Notes: a model not told the origin generated them from the letters alone. 64,000 nucleotides of DNA from Gymnopilus junonius (GCA_015501075.1 JADNYJ010000001.1:1302001-1366000); one strand, 5' to 3'; numbered from the stretch's first letter, positions 33,911 through 55,895 are shown. Translations and numbers: made by a program.

Positions 33911-34853
33911 ATGGCCAATGAACGCGTCCGTGTCAGAGTATGTGCCCAACAAACCCCCCTTTCGTTCTTCGTTTCTCATCGTGCTTTATTCTCATAGGGA
34001 TTAAGTATTCATCGCCCTATCATCTATGGCAATAGCGCGGTGGTTTTGAGCCAAAAGGAGCGGGAAAGCTCTTCCAATCCTGATCATACTCATCGATGGA
34101 CAGTCGCTGTGCGCAGCGCTTCTTCAGCTCCAGATTCAGGTATAGTCGGCGGTGCGGACGACATTAGTTATTTCATCAAAAGAGTGACCTTTAAACTACA
34201 CGATACCTACCCCAATCCGTCAAGAAGTGAGTTACATTGACTTATTTTCATGACAGCCAAGTTAACAGTTGTTCCAAGATGTTGACAAGGCCCCTTTTGA
34301 ACTGACTGAGACGGGGTGCGTTAACTCGCCTTCTTTGCTGAATATCAGATTATGACGCTTCATCTATGGCAGTTGGGGTGAATTTGAGATTGGAATTCGA
34401 ATAACATTTGTCCAAGAATCTGGAGAAAAGGCCATATCACTGTACCACCATCTCAAGCTACACCCATGGGCGGCTCAAGGCGAACCAGAGATTCCACCTC
34501 TGGAACAAGCCATCAAGTACGGCCCTGTTCACTCGTGGCAATATGATGAGATTGTCTTCAATGACCCTTTCCAAAACTTTCTCAACCTCCTCACTCAACA
34601 TCCACCTACTCCATTGCCCAAAACAAAACGCAGACCTGTACCATTTCATCTCGCAAATGCAACTCCTGCTGCTCTGGAGGCTTCCAAAGGCGGCATACCT
34701 GAATTCACTGCTGCCATGGAAAAAGAAGAGACTGACAAATTGGAAGAGGCCCGTAAACAGGTCATTGCAGAACAGGAAAGATGGCGAGAAAAATTGATTG
34801 AGAAGGAGAAAGAGTTGGAACGGTTGCAAAAGGAGGTCGATGCCATGGGGTAA
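33911..34853 (+). CDS. YAF9: YEATS-domain protein, YAF9 homologue
   Basis: Yaf9 is a shared subunit of the SWR1 chromatin remodeller and NuA4 acetyltransferase and reads acylated histone H3. Exon 1 is MANERVRVR (33911-33937). After the intron it continues GLSIHRPIIYGNSA, HTHRWTVAVRSA, DDISYFIKRVTFKLHDTYPNP, then NVDKAPFELTETGWGEFEI and ITFVQESGEKAISLYHHLKLHP. These are the strands and acyl-binding loops of the YEATS domain, with His-Thr-His-Arg-Trp and the G-W-G-E-F signature. The C-terminus is a coiled coil of about 50 residues (EEARKQVIAEQERWREK), as in Yaf9/GAS41. The length, about 240 residues, is normal. Stop TAA is at 34851-34853. Confidence 0.92.
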
Positions 34854-34984
34854 TAATCATCTTTCTCCTGATAATTAGCTTGCTGTCAACTGTCTCCGTT
34901 TTGTATGATATGTGTCCATGTATATTAGACTATTGTAAAATAATAAAGATTAGTATTGATACATGATATTAGCCTGATCGTGTA

Positions 34985-43580
<8,596 letters not shown>

Positions 43581-43885
43581 CGAAAAGATTTGGCTAAAAC
43601 CATTTGTAAGCTTGATACTCAAGGTCGTGTCGTTGAACTGGGTACTGTGCAGTACTGTTCAACCTTGGTTCAACCTGAATTTCAATCAGTCTGAATTCCG
43701 ATCAATGAAAGTATTGCTATCACATGACCATGGTTTTCAACTTGAATTCAGAATCATAACCCTTATGTACACTCTCTTCAACTCCTCCTGGTGTACAGGT
43801 CGCTCACTAAGATCTAATAAAATGGGAGAGTAACCGATGCGTCCGCAATATTAACATTATTTGATGATGTACTTTTGCTTTAAAA

Positions 43886-46800
43886 TCATTTCTTTCCCGC
43901 TCTCCTCTTTTCCTTGGCTTTTTCTCTCTCCATAGCCTTTTCTTCAGCACGTTCGCCCTCAATGGACCCAAAGACACGACGCATACGCTCGTTGTAAGCT
44001 TTATCTTTGTCGATTTGCCTCTTCTGCTCCACACTGGCGAGGAAGCGTGCATCCTTCCTAAGCTCCCTGATGGCACCCTTTTTCTCTTGCTTGTATTGGT
44101 TGCGCAATTTCGCTGCTTGGTTCTTTTCGTGGTCGGGATCCTGTCTGCGAAGGTAATTGGAGGTCGTAGTCTCGAATTTGGGGATATATGTCGGAATGGG
44201 AATTGGCTTGTGAGCTTGCAGACGAAGCGGTGTCCTTGCTTGATGTGAAAACTTGAGCAGTCTTCGGAGACTGTCATTAAGTCTTGAAAGCTGAGTCTGT
44301 AGAAATTATACCTTCAATGAAATAGAGTAACGAAGTATGAGTAGAGGAAAACTACCTTGTGCCCGTCAAATAAGTGCTTGCTCTCGATATGTTCAAGTAT
44401 TTCCAAAATAGGCTCGTATAGCTCGATAAATCCTTCAATACCTTTGTACAGGTCTGAGAATTGTCCAAGGAGATCAAAGGCAAGGGAAAGTAGATCTGCC
44501 TTCGCCTGCTCATTGGTATTATCCGCGCCTATGAGCTCCATGAGTTTGGCCTTCTGAACGATAAGATTCTTCTTCGCCTTGGTGTTCATTGAAAGAGGTT
44601 GACATGCTTCTGAGCGAAAATCAGGTGAAGGGAATGAGCCAGGTAAGGATGACACCTCGTCGTATTTGTGGGGTGCCAGGTGTAGTATTGCGTTCACCAG
44701 GAAGTTGATGGCCTCGGGTACTAGACGCTTTGAGAGCAATTCGAATTGGAGGAAGAGTGTGCATAGAAATAGACCACTGGCAATGTCCCGCAGGGACCTT
44801 ACTCGTCCGAGACCAAGATAAGCGGCTAATAGCACTCGGGTAGGCGAAACGACGGAGTGATTCAGGTCACTCGTTGGCCAGATAAGTCCGATTGTTCTCA
44901 AGAGAGATAACTCCGCAATGCCAGGCCACGTTCTAGCTTCTTGGTCCAAGGACCCACGAGATAGACCACGCTTGAGGTTTTTGTGCATCAAATTCAGCTT
45001 GGCGTTGAAGTGCTGGGCTATTGGAATAGGATACGCTTTCGTCAGGGCTAGAAGTTGGGGAAAGAGGGCTGTTATGAGCCCAAGATCAGGCGTTGGAGGA
45101 GATGCCGCGTATAAAACATGGTCAATGAGTACCGTAGCTAGTGTCTAAAATCTGATGAGCGGTCTATTGCTGGTCAACAAATAACGCACTGACTTGAAGC
45201 TTGAACTTGTTGTCAGCGGCCAAACTTGTGTGGTATAATGCCCTGATCCTCTGAACCACTGTAGGGACGTCCTCTTCGTCCACATCCTCAATGATATCCA
45301 GGAATTCACCATGATTAGCAGGACAGGGAAATATAAACGGAAGTTCCTGTTTTGCGCACTTCTTTCCTTTTGATTTGCTTTTTGAAAGCACCGATAATGC
45401 TACCAGTTGATCGTGTTCTCCCTCTTCTCCCTCTTCGGACTCATCGAACTCTTCAGAGACCCCATCATCACCCGAAGTATCTTCTTCCGAACTCTCTTGC
45501 TCTCCATCCTCTTCCTCTTTGGACAGATTACCTCGTGCCTCCAGACCCGCACCCAGTTCATTAAAATCTTCCGGGTATTCACTGAAATCGTCGTCAAGAT
45601 CGTCACCTCCCCTTTTGCGTTTGCCCTTCCTAGCGCCTACCTCTTCCTCGTCTTCGCTCTCATCTAAGCCGAGCATACGCCTCCGCCTCCTTCTTTCTGC
45701 CTTTTCCAGAGCTTCTTTTGCTTCCAAAGCTAATTCTTCCTCAGTCTTCGTCCTGTCCTTAGGTTTTGCGCGCTGGTCAAAAGCAAGTACGCGGACATGT
45801 TGATCATAATCGTCGCCAGAAACAAGTTTCGAGGCTACAGTGTCTGTTTCCGTTACCGACTTCGGGGACCTGGCGCGTACACCAAGAGGTATGGCATTGC
45901 TGCCACTAGTTGAAGGATCAGGGGCATAAATTAATTCTCGTAGTGTCGCGAATTGATTGTCGAGCTCATGTCGAACATTATCCTCCTGATCACGTTCCAT
46001 TTGGCGAAGGAGCTAAGACAAATTGTCAGAAATCCTGACATAGAATAAGACGATCATACAGGCGCCATACCTTATGCTCTTTGCTTTTAGCGATAACTTC
46101 AGCCATAACTTCGGCCTTGGTTTTCTTCCTTGCAGGCTGGAATACTATCAATAACAATGATGAAAATCAAAGGAGTCACACCTACTCCTTCCTCGTCTTC
46201 TCCCTCCTCCTCCTCCTCGTCTCCAAACCCACCGAAATGTCTCTTGCTGACAATATCTCGTGCTATTTGGCCTGGAAATCATAACAATGAGAAACAGGAT
46301 CTTGACCGAAGGGTCTTTGCCAACGTTACCTGATGTTTCTTCCTCTTCGCTCTCCATACCTAGGCCCACCTTGTCAAAATCATCCAGCTTTGAAAGGCTC
46401 TGGCCATAGTGTGTAAGATCATCGTCGTCTTCGAGGTTGAAAGCAGTGTTCTTAGAAGCCCGTTGCCTTTCCCTTGTAAATCGCTCTAACATTCGTTCTT
46501 CCAAACTCATCATAGGGTCATTTTCACCGAAACGTCGATCAACGATTCCTCCAGCTCTGTCTTTTTCTTCCCACTCCTTCAACAGAGTTTTCTTCCTCTG
46601 TATAAGTTCTTTAGCAAAAGTTAATTAGTCTCGGGCAATTTAAAACACACCTGCTCAATCCCCGCCTGTTTACTCTGAGAAGGTTTCCCAGTGATTCCCT
46701 TAAGTCTGCGACCGCCTACATCATGCTTCAGCTTGGTGACCTTGACATCGAATGGGTTCAGTCGTTGGTGAATTTCCTGAAGTTTGGCAGCCTTTTTCTC

Positions 46801-46914
46801 TTTGTCTTTCTCAACAGGTGCGGCACGTTTCCTCTTCTTGCCATGATTTTGTCCAGTAACTCCAGCCTGGTTTAAAGCTGCTTTGAGTTGGGCAAGCTGG
46901 GACCCTTTGGCCAT
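43886..46914 (-). CDS. NOP14: Nucleolar protein NOP14
   Basis: Nop14 is an essential component of the 90S/SSU processome needed for 18S rRNA maturation. The start MAKGSQLAQLKAALNQAG and HQRLNPFDVKVTKLKH are family signatures, followed by ERTRQRASK-type basic helices and GENDPMMSLEERMLERFTRE. The middle is highly acidic (runs of Glu/Asp) with RRRRRRMLGLDESEDE. The C-terminal half is helical repeat (EYTDLYKGIEGFIELYEPILEILEHIES region) and ends in a Lys-rich nucleolar tail (KAKEKRRAGKK). About nine exons give around 900 residues. It is in tandem with ATR and divergent from the gene at 47252. Confidence 0.92.
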
Positions 46915-47251
46915 TATGAGTCTGATCAAGGACAACTAACTGCTTTTGAATAAATTTATGTGACGCATGACCGTGACAAGTTGTTACCCTACCTTTTCAC
47001 TTTTTCGATCACAAATTCTTGTTCAGTTACTCATTTATCGAAGAATTTCGGAAGCCCAACAACTAAATTAGGTGCGACCTGTACCTGTACTAAGTTCATT
47101 CAACTTCATTGGCCATAAAACTTCAAGCGATAAGTTCTATGGGGGGAAGGAACTTTACTAATCACGTGATTAAACGTTGTCATCGGTGACGCTGACGTTC
47201 ACGAATTCGTATTCCTGCTTTTCATTTCCTCTTTCTTAATTATCAGACTTC
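46915..47251. promoter_or_regulatory. Divergent promoter region of NOP14 and the gene at 47252
   Basis: 337 AT-rich bases lie between two start codons. TCACGTGA occurs near 47162-47169, the same E-box palindrome seen between the PCI and DsbA-like genes. No coding evidence is seen. Confidence 0.5.
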
Positions 47252-48300
47252 ATGGCATCGATGGATGATTCATCAACAAACATCATCCCTTTTCCCTCTC
47301 ATTCCATTCGCACTAAATCTCCGGATATGTCAACCAGAGATACCGCTCTTGATGTTTGTTACTCGGTCTATGGGGAGAATCCTGTTTCTGGAGATGTTGT
47401 AGACGATTACTACGAAACTAATGCCCGTGCGTATTATGATGATCTTTATTCTTGTCAAGCTAACTTAAAACCTTTTTAGTGTAAGTTTTTTTTGCTTTTG
47501 CATTGAAAGGTCGTCTGACATGTTATTTGACTCCAGTTATGAGAACCCCTTCCTCACTGCTACTTCACGCAACATCATCGGGGACATTCATAGATTATCA
47601 CACCAATTGAGTTCCGTGGACGTGCCCAGACCCCTAGCAATGATTTGCACACTCTTCCGCTTACGACCTCCGAGGACTGACGACAAGCTATTCCAGGCCT
47701 TACGCGTATGGACTGATATCTTGGATATTTGTGAGAACGAGTCTTTCGGTGCGTGCTGACTGTTCGACAGACAGGATGCTATGCTGATGGTTTTTAGACG
47801 GACATCGAAAGGCCATCGTTGAACACACTTTCAATATTTTACTTCTCCCGGGGATCCACTGTGAAGGACTCCACAGTACTAATCCCTCGTCCGATTCGCT
47901 GGTAAACAATCATGGATCCCCATTATCGCCATCTCACTTCCAGCCCTTCCTTTCTCCATCTTTGCCTATCCCTGGTACTTCATTGGCCCTTCCTTCCCCG
48001 CTACATTTTAAGCTGCGAATAGTTACCCGCCTGTGCTTTAACGAACAGGGCCTCGTCACGCACCATCGAGATGTTTGGGATATCAAAGATGTTATGGGCT
48101 TACTCCCGGGAGTGTCATTAGCTCAGTGGATTGGCACTAGGATCGCTGCAAGAGGGCTCTCTTATGTCTCGAAATTGTTGTCAAAGAAAAGAGATGAGAC
48201 CTACCCCGGTTACACTACACAGGCTTCTCTCGACATGGTAGACTTGGAACAGGGTGACGGCTGCTTGAATTGGCGTTCAGAGCCGCAGAAGCCCAAATAG
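47252..48300 (+). CDS. Unknown conserved-looking protein, about 300 residues
   Basis: Three exons. Exon 1 (TALDVCYSVYGENPVSG, DDYYETNARA) joins YENPFLTATSRNIIGDIHRLS by donor GC|gtatta and acceptor ccag. The second intron splits ESFD|GHRKAIVEHTFNILLLPG. Exon 3 has LHFKLRIVTRLCFNEQGLVTHHRDVWDIKD, i.e. a beta strand, an FNEQGLVTHHRDVWD loop and a final amphipathic region (WIGTRIAARGLSYVSKLL). The 'DYY..NA.YENP' opening and 'H.DVWD' near the end recall the NTF2-like/SnoaL fold, where a cone-shaped pocket is formed, but this is inference from layout. Catalytic activity cannot be stated. A weak membrane tether near the C-terminus is possible. Confidence 0.65.
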
Positions 48301-51300
48301 CTGCGAAATAAGTGGGCGATGAGGTCCCGAGCAAGACCTTACATCGCTGTATGCCTGCTGCCTCAACGTAAATTACGATTGCAAGCAACGCTGCAAAATT
48401 CCCGCCTGTGGCAACCACGCGATTGTTGTCGCCGATTTGGCCTTTTGGACATGGCAGGAAATGACAATGGCGTGCGCCATGGTTCATTCTGAGCCCCGCA
48501 AGCTCTACCGCATGGCTCTCCTTCCGCTAGATAAGCCTGATCGTTCGCATGACTAACTTTCCATGCTTCTTGTGCTATGATCGCATTCACAGCTCGGTTA
48601 CCCCGGAGAGCTTATTGATCTAGCAAGATCTGGTCCTGTTCTTGCTCAGAAAGACGAAATTTCGAATTCATATGCAGGAACAAGTAGAAGGCTGTGCAAG
48701 AAGGCCCCTTCGACAGGTACTGTGGGATCCGTATGGGATTGACGTCGAAGTGTGTTTCAAGACAATGTTCCCCTGAAGCTATGACAGCCTTCGCCACACT
48801 TCTAATAGCTTCTAATCTAATCCTGTATTACATATTCTAACCTTTATAGCATGATTTGGGACGTTACGACGAGTCATACCATCTATGGATAACTCCCTCA
48901 TTGGAATACCTGGGAACTGCCCTGGGCTTGGGTAGGTTCCTTCGGAGTTAGCTTCCTAGACTGAGGCTCAAATGCATATTGTTTCTGCTTCGTTCAGTCT
49001 GCAGTCCCTCCCTTCACATGGGTGAACACAACGCTTTATGTACGCGTCCCATTTGGCCACTGCAATGAGGCGGGAACGTCCGTGCATTATGAATGACAAA
49101 TACCTTGCATCATGAGAAGCCTCTCCTGCCGATGTTGGGCGAATGGATAAATCATAAAACTGCCAAGCTCCTGCCCGGGAAAACCTGTCTTTGGATAAAA
49201 TCGGCGGTAACACGCCCTGCTCCTGGAAATGAGCCACAAAAATAAACTAGATCTCGGGAACTGTTTAAGCTCCTACTGCTGGCTTCACCTTCCTTCCTTT
49301 CAGGCCACCTTTTGCATCTTCGGAATGCCTTCTACAATCGGTACCTTTCTTTGACAGACGGACAGAGATTCTATGACGTTGGGGTGATCTTAATGGGAAT
49401 TCTCGCTTCTATCCGATGCCGAATGCCTAATACCTGCTCTATTCCTTGGGCACTCCCAAAGCTTTACACTCAACCTATAATGGAGGGCGGTGGCTTCACG
49501 GACTCTCTCACTTTTTTCGAGGATCTTCAAATACAGCAGCAATTCTGGGAGTGGTAATCTTGCCAAGTCATTACTGGATGCTTTTGGTAAATAAACTTGT
49601 GGTTCCACGGACTGCGCTACTATCGCATTCCATTGGCGGCTTAAGCACCAATGATCCTATCAAGGAGTCATAGAGGAGTTCCCCCAAACTTTTCCTTTTT
49701 ATATTGGCAAGTTCGGGCTGCAAGGAGCAACAAATTATTGTAATGTATAGCTCGTACTTGTTAGACTTCCAGATACTTGCTTGTCCGACCGCTGGACGTC
49801 AACGAATATACTGAATCCGTAGTTGACACAGAACACCTTGTAGTAATAATATCACTGCTTGACGCCAGGATTCAGTGCTTATGATGCCACAGCATTTCGC
49901 CGCCCGGGGTGGTGAAGCTCTCTTTCTGACGTGTTAACCCTTGCCAGTCAAACTTAAATTAGCTTCCGAAAAGCATTTGGAAAACATACTTATATGGCAA
50001 AAGATACTGGGCCATTCCTATCACGGATTCGTGTTTCTCCGACGGTATTGAAGGGTTCTTCAAGCCGATTGACAACCTGAGATGAAATTTGGGTTTCGCA
50101 GGAATAAATTCAGAACTGGTCATTCTGAATCATCATGGTGCTTCAGGAAAGGTCGTCCTAATTCTGAAGCAATTGCTTTCTCCCAAGGATCCGCGCACAA
50201 AGGAAGATATGCGCTGATAAGACTGGCTTCTATCCCCTACTTTACTTCCCACATGCTATATAGCCCAGAAGTCAGCTACAGTCCCGAGCGTATCGGATTT
50301 GCATAATAAGCAATGAAAAAACTTCCACGACTACTCTAAGCTGTTTTAGCCAGCGTGGTAAATTAGTATACATGGGATCTACTGTTGGGAGGGTTTTTCT
50401 CCTCGCTATTGATAGCTCATGCGACAGTATCACAAAGAATACACGGATTCAAAGTTTGAGAGAAATGCACCGAGGGACAAGAGATTGAACTTTTCTCATT
50501 CTTTTGGTATTACTCTAGAACAAGGGAGAATAAAATTCCGTAATGCGCGAGGAAATAACTCCAACATACTAACTCCTGGCCTCTATCATCGAGCCGAGGA
50601 GGCCCGGGCTAGAGGAGGAAGTTGGGATCACCTTGGGTCTATGATTGGTGCAGAAGGAGGCGAGGGTGAGAGTGACTGGTTTATTTATTTTATTTCTTTA
50701 CTTTAACGCCCTTAACTAACTTACTCAGGCTAAATGTAAAACAACACACGTATTGTCGCCAACCTTTTGCTCTGAGGAAAGCCTTCCGCTTGGTGAGACC
50801 CAGGCTACTGACCCAAGAGAATGCTTCCGAGGGATTAGTACGAGTAGAACAACATCAGTAGAATAATCGTACATACCCCACCATATTGCTCAGCCACAAA
50901 AGGGGGATTTCGCGGAATTCTTCTAGAAAAAAGGAGGCCCGGGTGTCCTATTTTTAACACCAACACTAACTTTACCGACCTGAACGAATTCCAAATCATT
51001 TCAGAGCAAATAACTTCCGGTTCCACGGGCGCTTAAACTCCAAACCAAATTTATTGACACACCACTGAGGCAGCGTCATTGAGAGAAGATACCGTACTAT
51101 GTGCACATGGATCCGTACAAAAATAGCTACGGTATTTAAACATTTTATGCTCATAACCTGCTTGTAAAGGGGTCAACGCAATGTTTGTCGGATATAGCAC
51201 ACCGCTATGCGCTGTGAGGAATACTAGTAGCATGCATGAACTATAACTTTAAGGGGATAATGTATTATGATGTGGCGTCACTGCGGTCCCTTTACATATA

Positions 51301-51599
51301 TATTATAAACCTATATAAACCTTGATCCCTGCCTTTTTCCCCCTCTGGGCGCTCTCGCATGGCTAGCACGATTGATCGTCCCTTCCAGAATACATCCGCG
51401 GAAACATTCTGACAAATTAAAGCTCCGGCTAATTCCAGTCAGCTCTACTATCCACCTTTGCAAACGTACATACACCCCTGCTTTAAATGTAAGTATACAA
51501 GTGGCAGTTTATTTATTCCTTAAAATTACACCTCAGGGTTAATCGTGCTCCTTTGAGAAAAGAAAAAAGTATGATAAAAATACTCAGGAATTTTAGCCA
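48301..51599. other. Gene-poor region, nothing recognised
   Basis: About 3.3 kb with only short open frames on both strands, none with a recognisable motif, splice pattern or transposase/reverse-transcriptase signature. Composition is AT-leaning and mixed. Degraded repeats are possible but I see no long terminal or inverted repeats here. Confidence 0.4.
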
Positions 51600-51610
51600 C
51601 GTCCGTCATA

Positions 51611-51767
51611 CAATTTGCAGAATGCAATTGGCTGGATCGGCAGGCATTTTAAATATTTTGCATTCCCCCTTATTTAAAGCAGCTCCCAGCCGTGAAGGGA
51701 GCTAAAGCCTTGCAAGTGCCGATCAAGTCCACCGGTCTTTATTGTCGATGCAGACCGGCCTTTTTTT
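51611..51767 (+). ncRNA. Candidate structured RNA ending in T7 (Pol III-like)
   Basis: Nested perfect inverted repeats lie side by side. They are: a small hairpin 51611-51630 (CAATT.GCA / TGCAATTG with a GAA loop); a closing stem GATCGGCA 51635-51642 with TGCCGATC 51717-51724; inside it TTTAAAT 51648-51654 with ATTTAAA 51672-51678, and AGCTCCC 51681-51687 with GGGAGCT 51697-51703. Then comes CCGGTCT 51732-51738 with AGACCGG 51752-51758, two bases before T7 at 51761-51767. This makes a three-way junction plus terminator-like hairpin. It does not match tRNA, 5S, U1, U2, U6, SRP or RNase P by the core motifs I know. Expression is untested and function unknown. Confidence 0.35.
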
Positions 51768-54700
51768 ATACTCCGTATGCACTTACACTTCTCAAATGAG
51801 TCAGTACTTTGAATGTTGGTACACCTAGCTTAGAGCTGCTTCACCTTTCCACCCAGAAGAAATTCGTCAGGCAGACGATTAGTCGGGGTTTTGTCGGATA
51901 ATTACCTTGCTGCGGTAGCTGAAACGTGTAGCAGCAGCAAAGGAGATTGAATGCATTATCTGAGAATGCGACCGCTAAGAATTTAGAATGGCCTGTTTTT
52001 CTTAGGGGTAATGCGCCCACCTACCTCTGGTCTGAGTGATTCATGCTGTGTCGAAGCAAGAACACAGTATTTAGAAACTGTCATTGAAATCTAGTTTGTA
52101 AGGAACGAGAAATTTAATTTGGCAACATGAAGGGCTGGAGTAACGTCTTTGTTCTTAACGTAAGTATCACAACTGTTCTTTGCGTTTATCCTTAAAGTGC
52201 ACCCAACGAGGTTGTCTAGAGAGCCGATTAAGCAGTCTGTTTGTCGTACCAGGAATGATAAATCGCACCATTGTACTGTTTTAGTCGAGAACAAGTGGAT
52301 ATGTATTTCTGGATAAGGTGACTCTTGATCCGAATTTAGCATTAATAGGACAACTTAATCCACCCAAACAAATTCCTCAAACAGGATCCTGTGGACAGGG
52401 CATGGCCATGGACTAAAGTGAAGAATAGTCTGCGAGTCACCAAAAGCCGACTCTGAACATAAGGCTGCAGCCATCATGAAGGAGGAAAGGGTCACAACAA
52501 AACATGTGAGGTTTAACAGAGAGTCTAGTTGCAAATGAGCTCTGAGGCGAATCTCCCGTGAAAAAACAGAAGTGTTCCACGTAAACGGCACCCCAAGAGC
52601 GACTGTGTGTAACTGTGAGTAGTCATTGTATAAGCTGTATCGGGGTTTTTTTCGCGGCATCGATAACGTCGCCGGCATATACGGCTAAGGACAGATAATT
52701 CTACTTACGTCTGCTCTAAAAGTCGACTCCCTTTCGGGCATCGGTACGCCGAATCCAGTCGAGAATCGTAACTTTTATCTAGTCTCCAGGCGTTTCGAAT
52801 CCAGCACGCGGCGTTGGATGGTCAACTTAAAGCCAGGAAATTTTTTACCCACAGGCACTTGGGGAATGGCGACAACGAATGGCGCATATAGGTTCCTCAG
52901 ACTCTGCAGGCTTCCGGAGGCGAACAGAGGCAAATAACAGTGCAGGTACAACATAGAGGATCGATCGAGAAACAATGAAGGTCCAGCAGATACACTCAGA
53001 TATCTACTAATGAAAAAACGCCACAGTTTGTGGCGAGGATAGGAAGTACTAAGTACTCGTATGCGGCCAAATCGTGGTTGAATGCTGGGAAATTGTGGAG
53101 TGCCCCATGAGAGCGCATGCAAGCGCCATGTCTAGATGTGGCGTTGGCATTTGGGAGGTATTCGGGCGGCTCTTGTAAGTGGTAATGGACAACGGACATG
53201 GGAATAGATCTTCCCTCCTCTACATCATAGGGTAAGTAGTAATGAGCGCAATACTGAGAGAAACTCCATGGCATAGCGTACAAGAATAACCACGCAGAGC
53301 GTCTACCGCATCCGAGACCTTTAGAGTCCAGATCCGCTAGCTTCGAGGTAGTCTGAACCGTAGCTTGCATTCGTGTACAAGTAAGGCATTCTTTACAATG
53401 GGAAAGGCGTATAAGGTCCCGGCAGTGGTCAACTACCATTCGAGCAGTGGGATACGTCTATGAAGACGAAAACAAAAGGTTAAGGTACTAACTTGGCCTT
53501 CGACAATCTTTACATTCTCGCTGTTTCCAGTCTAGAGTGTGAGAGTGAAATGAATCTATGGAGCCGAAGGAAATAAGAGGGCGCATTCACATTGAAGAAA
53601 TTGAGTTGGAGGTCGCCGCCGGGCCGCCCTTTGTCAATGTAAAGAAACTTGTCGACACGGTCACGGTACTTGTAAACGTGTCGCTAGCGTGCCGCGCACC
53701 GCCGGGCCCACGGTGCAACGCAAGCCGGAATAAGAGACTTGCAAAAGCTTTTGACACCCTTCAACATGCTCAGAGCAAATGAGCGCTGGCGGAAAAATAC
53801 GCTGAAACTAGTAAAACCAGTACATACAGACGGCCTGGGCCTTTGGACACAAGACTTCACATTCTCAGGCAGAAGTTACAGGTTTGTCGTGAGCGCTGCG
53901 TGGGCACTGGATTGGTCGTGAGCCGTGTCTATTTTTTTTCCGCAGGCGGCTGGTCCCGGGACTGTCAATATGTGTCATTGGGTGTCATTATTGTGAACTT
54001 TCTTGGAAAGCCAGACGCGACTAACCGTGCCCGATTCGCGATAAGAACGTGCCCTCTTCCAGGTTCAGGGCACACTTGCATGTCGTCAGTTCATATGACC
54101 CGAGCAAATTTCACGAGAAGGAAGCCGGGGGAAAGCTTTAAGCGCTCAGGGATTTAGGGGCTATTACATGCCTCGTGATCCTCATACGGTGAATGGAGTC
54201 AGTGCAATCCTTGAGGCTCAGGCCGTATGCTATACATACTAGTGGAGTCATCCGGACACCCCCGACGGGAGAAAAATGGAAGGTTTACTTGTGTAGACTT
54301 GTATATGGTTCATTCCATGTGGCGGCGGCTCCGTCACGAAGGAAGACAGCTTTCGAGAACGCTATGGACAGGTGTGGGCGCATACTGATCAGTTCCAGAC
54401 TTCAATACATTTCGATTTGCATAACGTCAACAACCCAATGTTGGGTTCTTTTCTGCTTATGACATGGCTGGTGGCTAATGGCAGCTGGAAAGGCTTGGAA
54501 CGTTATTGAGGAAATTTCCCGGGGAAACGGAAAGGTGAAAATAAGTTTCCGGAGACGAGTGCTGACGAGCGAGGAGCCAGGCTAGGCGGCTAGGCGGCGT
54601 GTGTGGTGGCACACGGTGTACCGAAGGAGATCGAAGATCGTTTTCTCCTGCGCAATTAGGTAAAGTGGACCTGCTTGTAAGTGGAGAAAAGGAAAGGGAA

Positions 54701-55895
54701 GGCAACGTAAAAGAAGAAATTCCTAAGCGAAAGACCGACCCTGTATGGTAGTTTCCAAGTATTTCGAATCCGCCTTTCATATGTAAGGCTCAAACGATTG
54801 CTCCTAAATATGTTGAAGAGCAAGCTTTAACTTGAATAGGGCCGGTATTAAGGGCTTATAGAAGCATGTATGTTTCATTATTGTTAACCAAAACGTAAAC
54901 CACTCTAAGATGGCTGTAAAAGTGCTCTGCAAAGAGGAAGCCTTACGGGAGGTCAAAATCGCCCTTTTTTGAAGCATGACTAACCAGACCGAGCATGGGT
55001 AATCATTTCGTAAGGTGTGCAAACCAAAAATCGGCTGTAACGTTAGCCGTGGGCGAAACCTCTAAATAGTTCTCAGTATTCAGAACCCTTCAGGATTGAA
55101 GAAGCACGCGTTTTTGACGGGACATATAGTTACATACATCAATATAAATATTCAATAGATAGGTCAGACATTGTGGTAATGCAGTGATACGCTGGGTGTA
55201 GTTAAAGGAACGATGAGGTGGGAGTGGTGATGATGTGTACATACGAAATGCTACTGCCTATGAAGTCTATAAAAATAGGCAAAGAATTTTGAAGCGGAAG
55301 GAACTACTAGTACAAAACTTGACGACGAAAAGAAAAAACGTGCCTTGATAAAAATCTGCGAGCCATGGGCAAAAGGGGTAAAAGTCCTCGAAAAGAAGTG
55401 CGAAGTGCGAAAAACCGAACGAACGAAATGGGTAAAGGAAGGGTTTAATCCGAAAGAAAGGACACGAGGATATAAAAGTCCCGAATAAATAGATGAGTGT
55501 TCAAGCTACAGGCTGGCTGAGGAAGGTGAGGAGAGGTGCCGCGCGAGACTAGACGAAACAGCAAGAAAAAAATCAGGTTGCGTGGTTGAAAATGAATACA
55601 ATTTGAGATTTTGGGTATGGACGCAATAAATAGATAGATAAACAGAAGGAATGGGCGCGCATAGTGGCGTGTATTTGGTGGAGGGAGGGTATGCAATAAA
55701 GTGAAGAGGTCGCCATGAATGGATTTTTGAGCTGGAGGGTGTAGAAGACGCGTATGACCAAGGAAGGCGAAGAAGCTGTTGATGACCTAATGCAAGATGA
55801 ATGTCTCGATCAACCAGAGATCAGTCCCAGCGTTCTCCTCTTTTTCAACCTTCATCTTCTCGGTTGTCGACAGTGAATACCTGCGTTTTTATTCC
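51768..55895. other. Gene-poor region, nothing recognised
   Basis: About 4.1 kb without a convincing gene. The longest open frame (minus strand, 52996-53439) has no recognisable features. Near 54585-54605 there is a short tandem GGCTAGGC repeat. Upstream of 55896 the sequence probably contains the GATA factor 3' UTR. Confidence 0.4.

Noticed and set aside
43581..43622. Extension of the ATR start to 43622
   Set aside because: It starts with TTG; the first in-frame ATG is at 43580.
52996..53439. A 147-codon open frame on the minus strand in the gene-poor region
   Set aside because: No motif, no membrane or coil pattern, no plausible splice partner and composition like the surrounding non-coding DNA.
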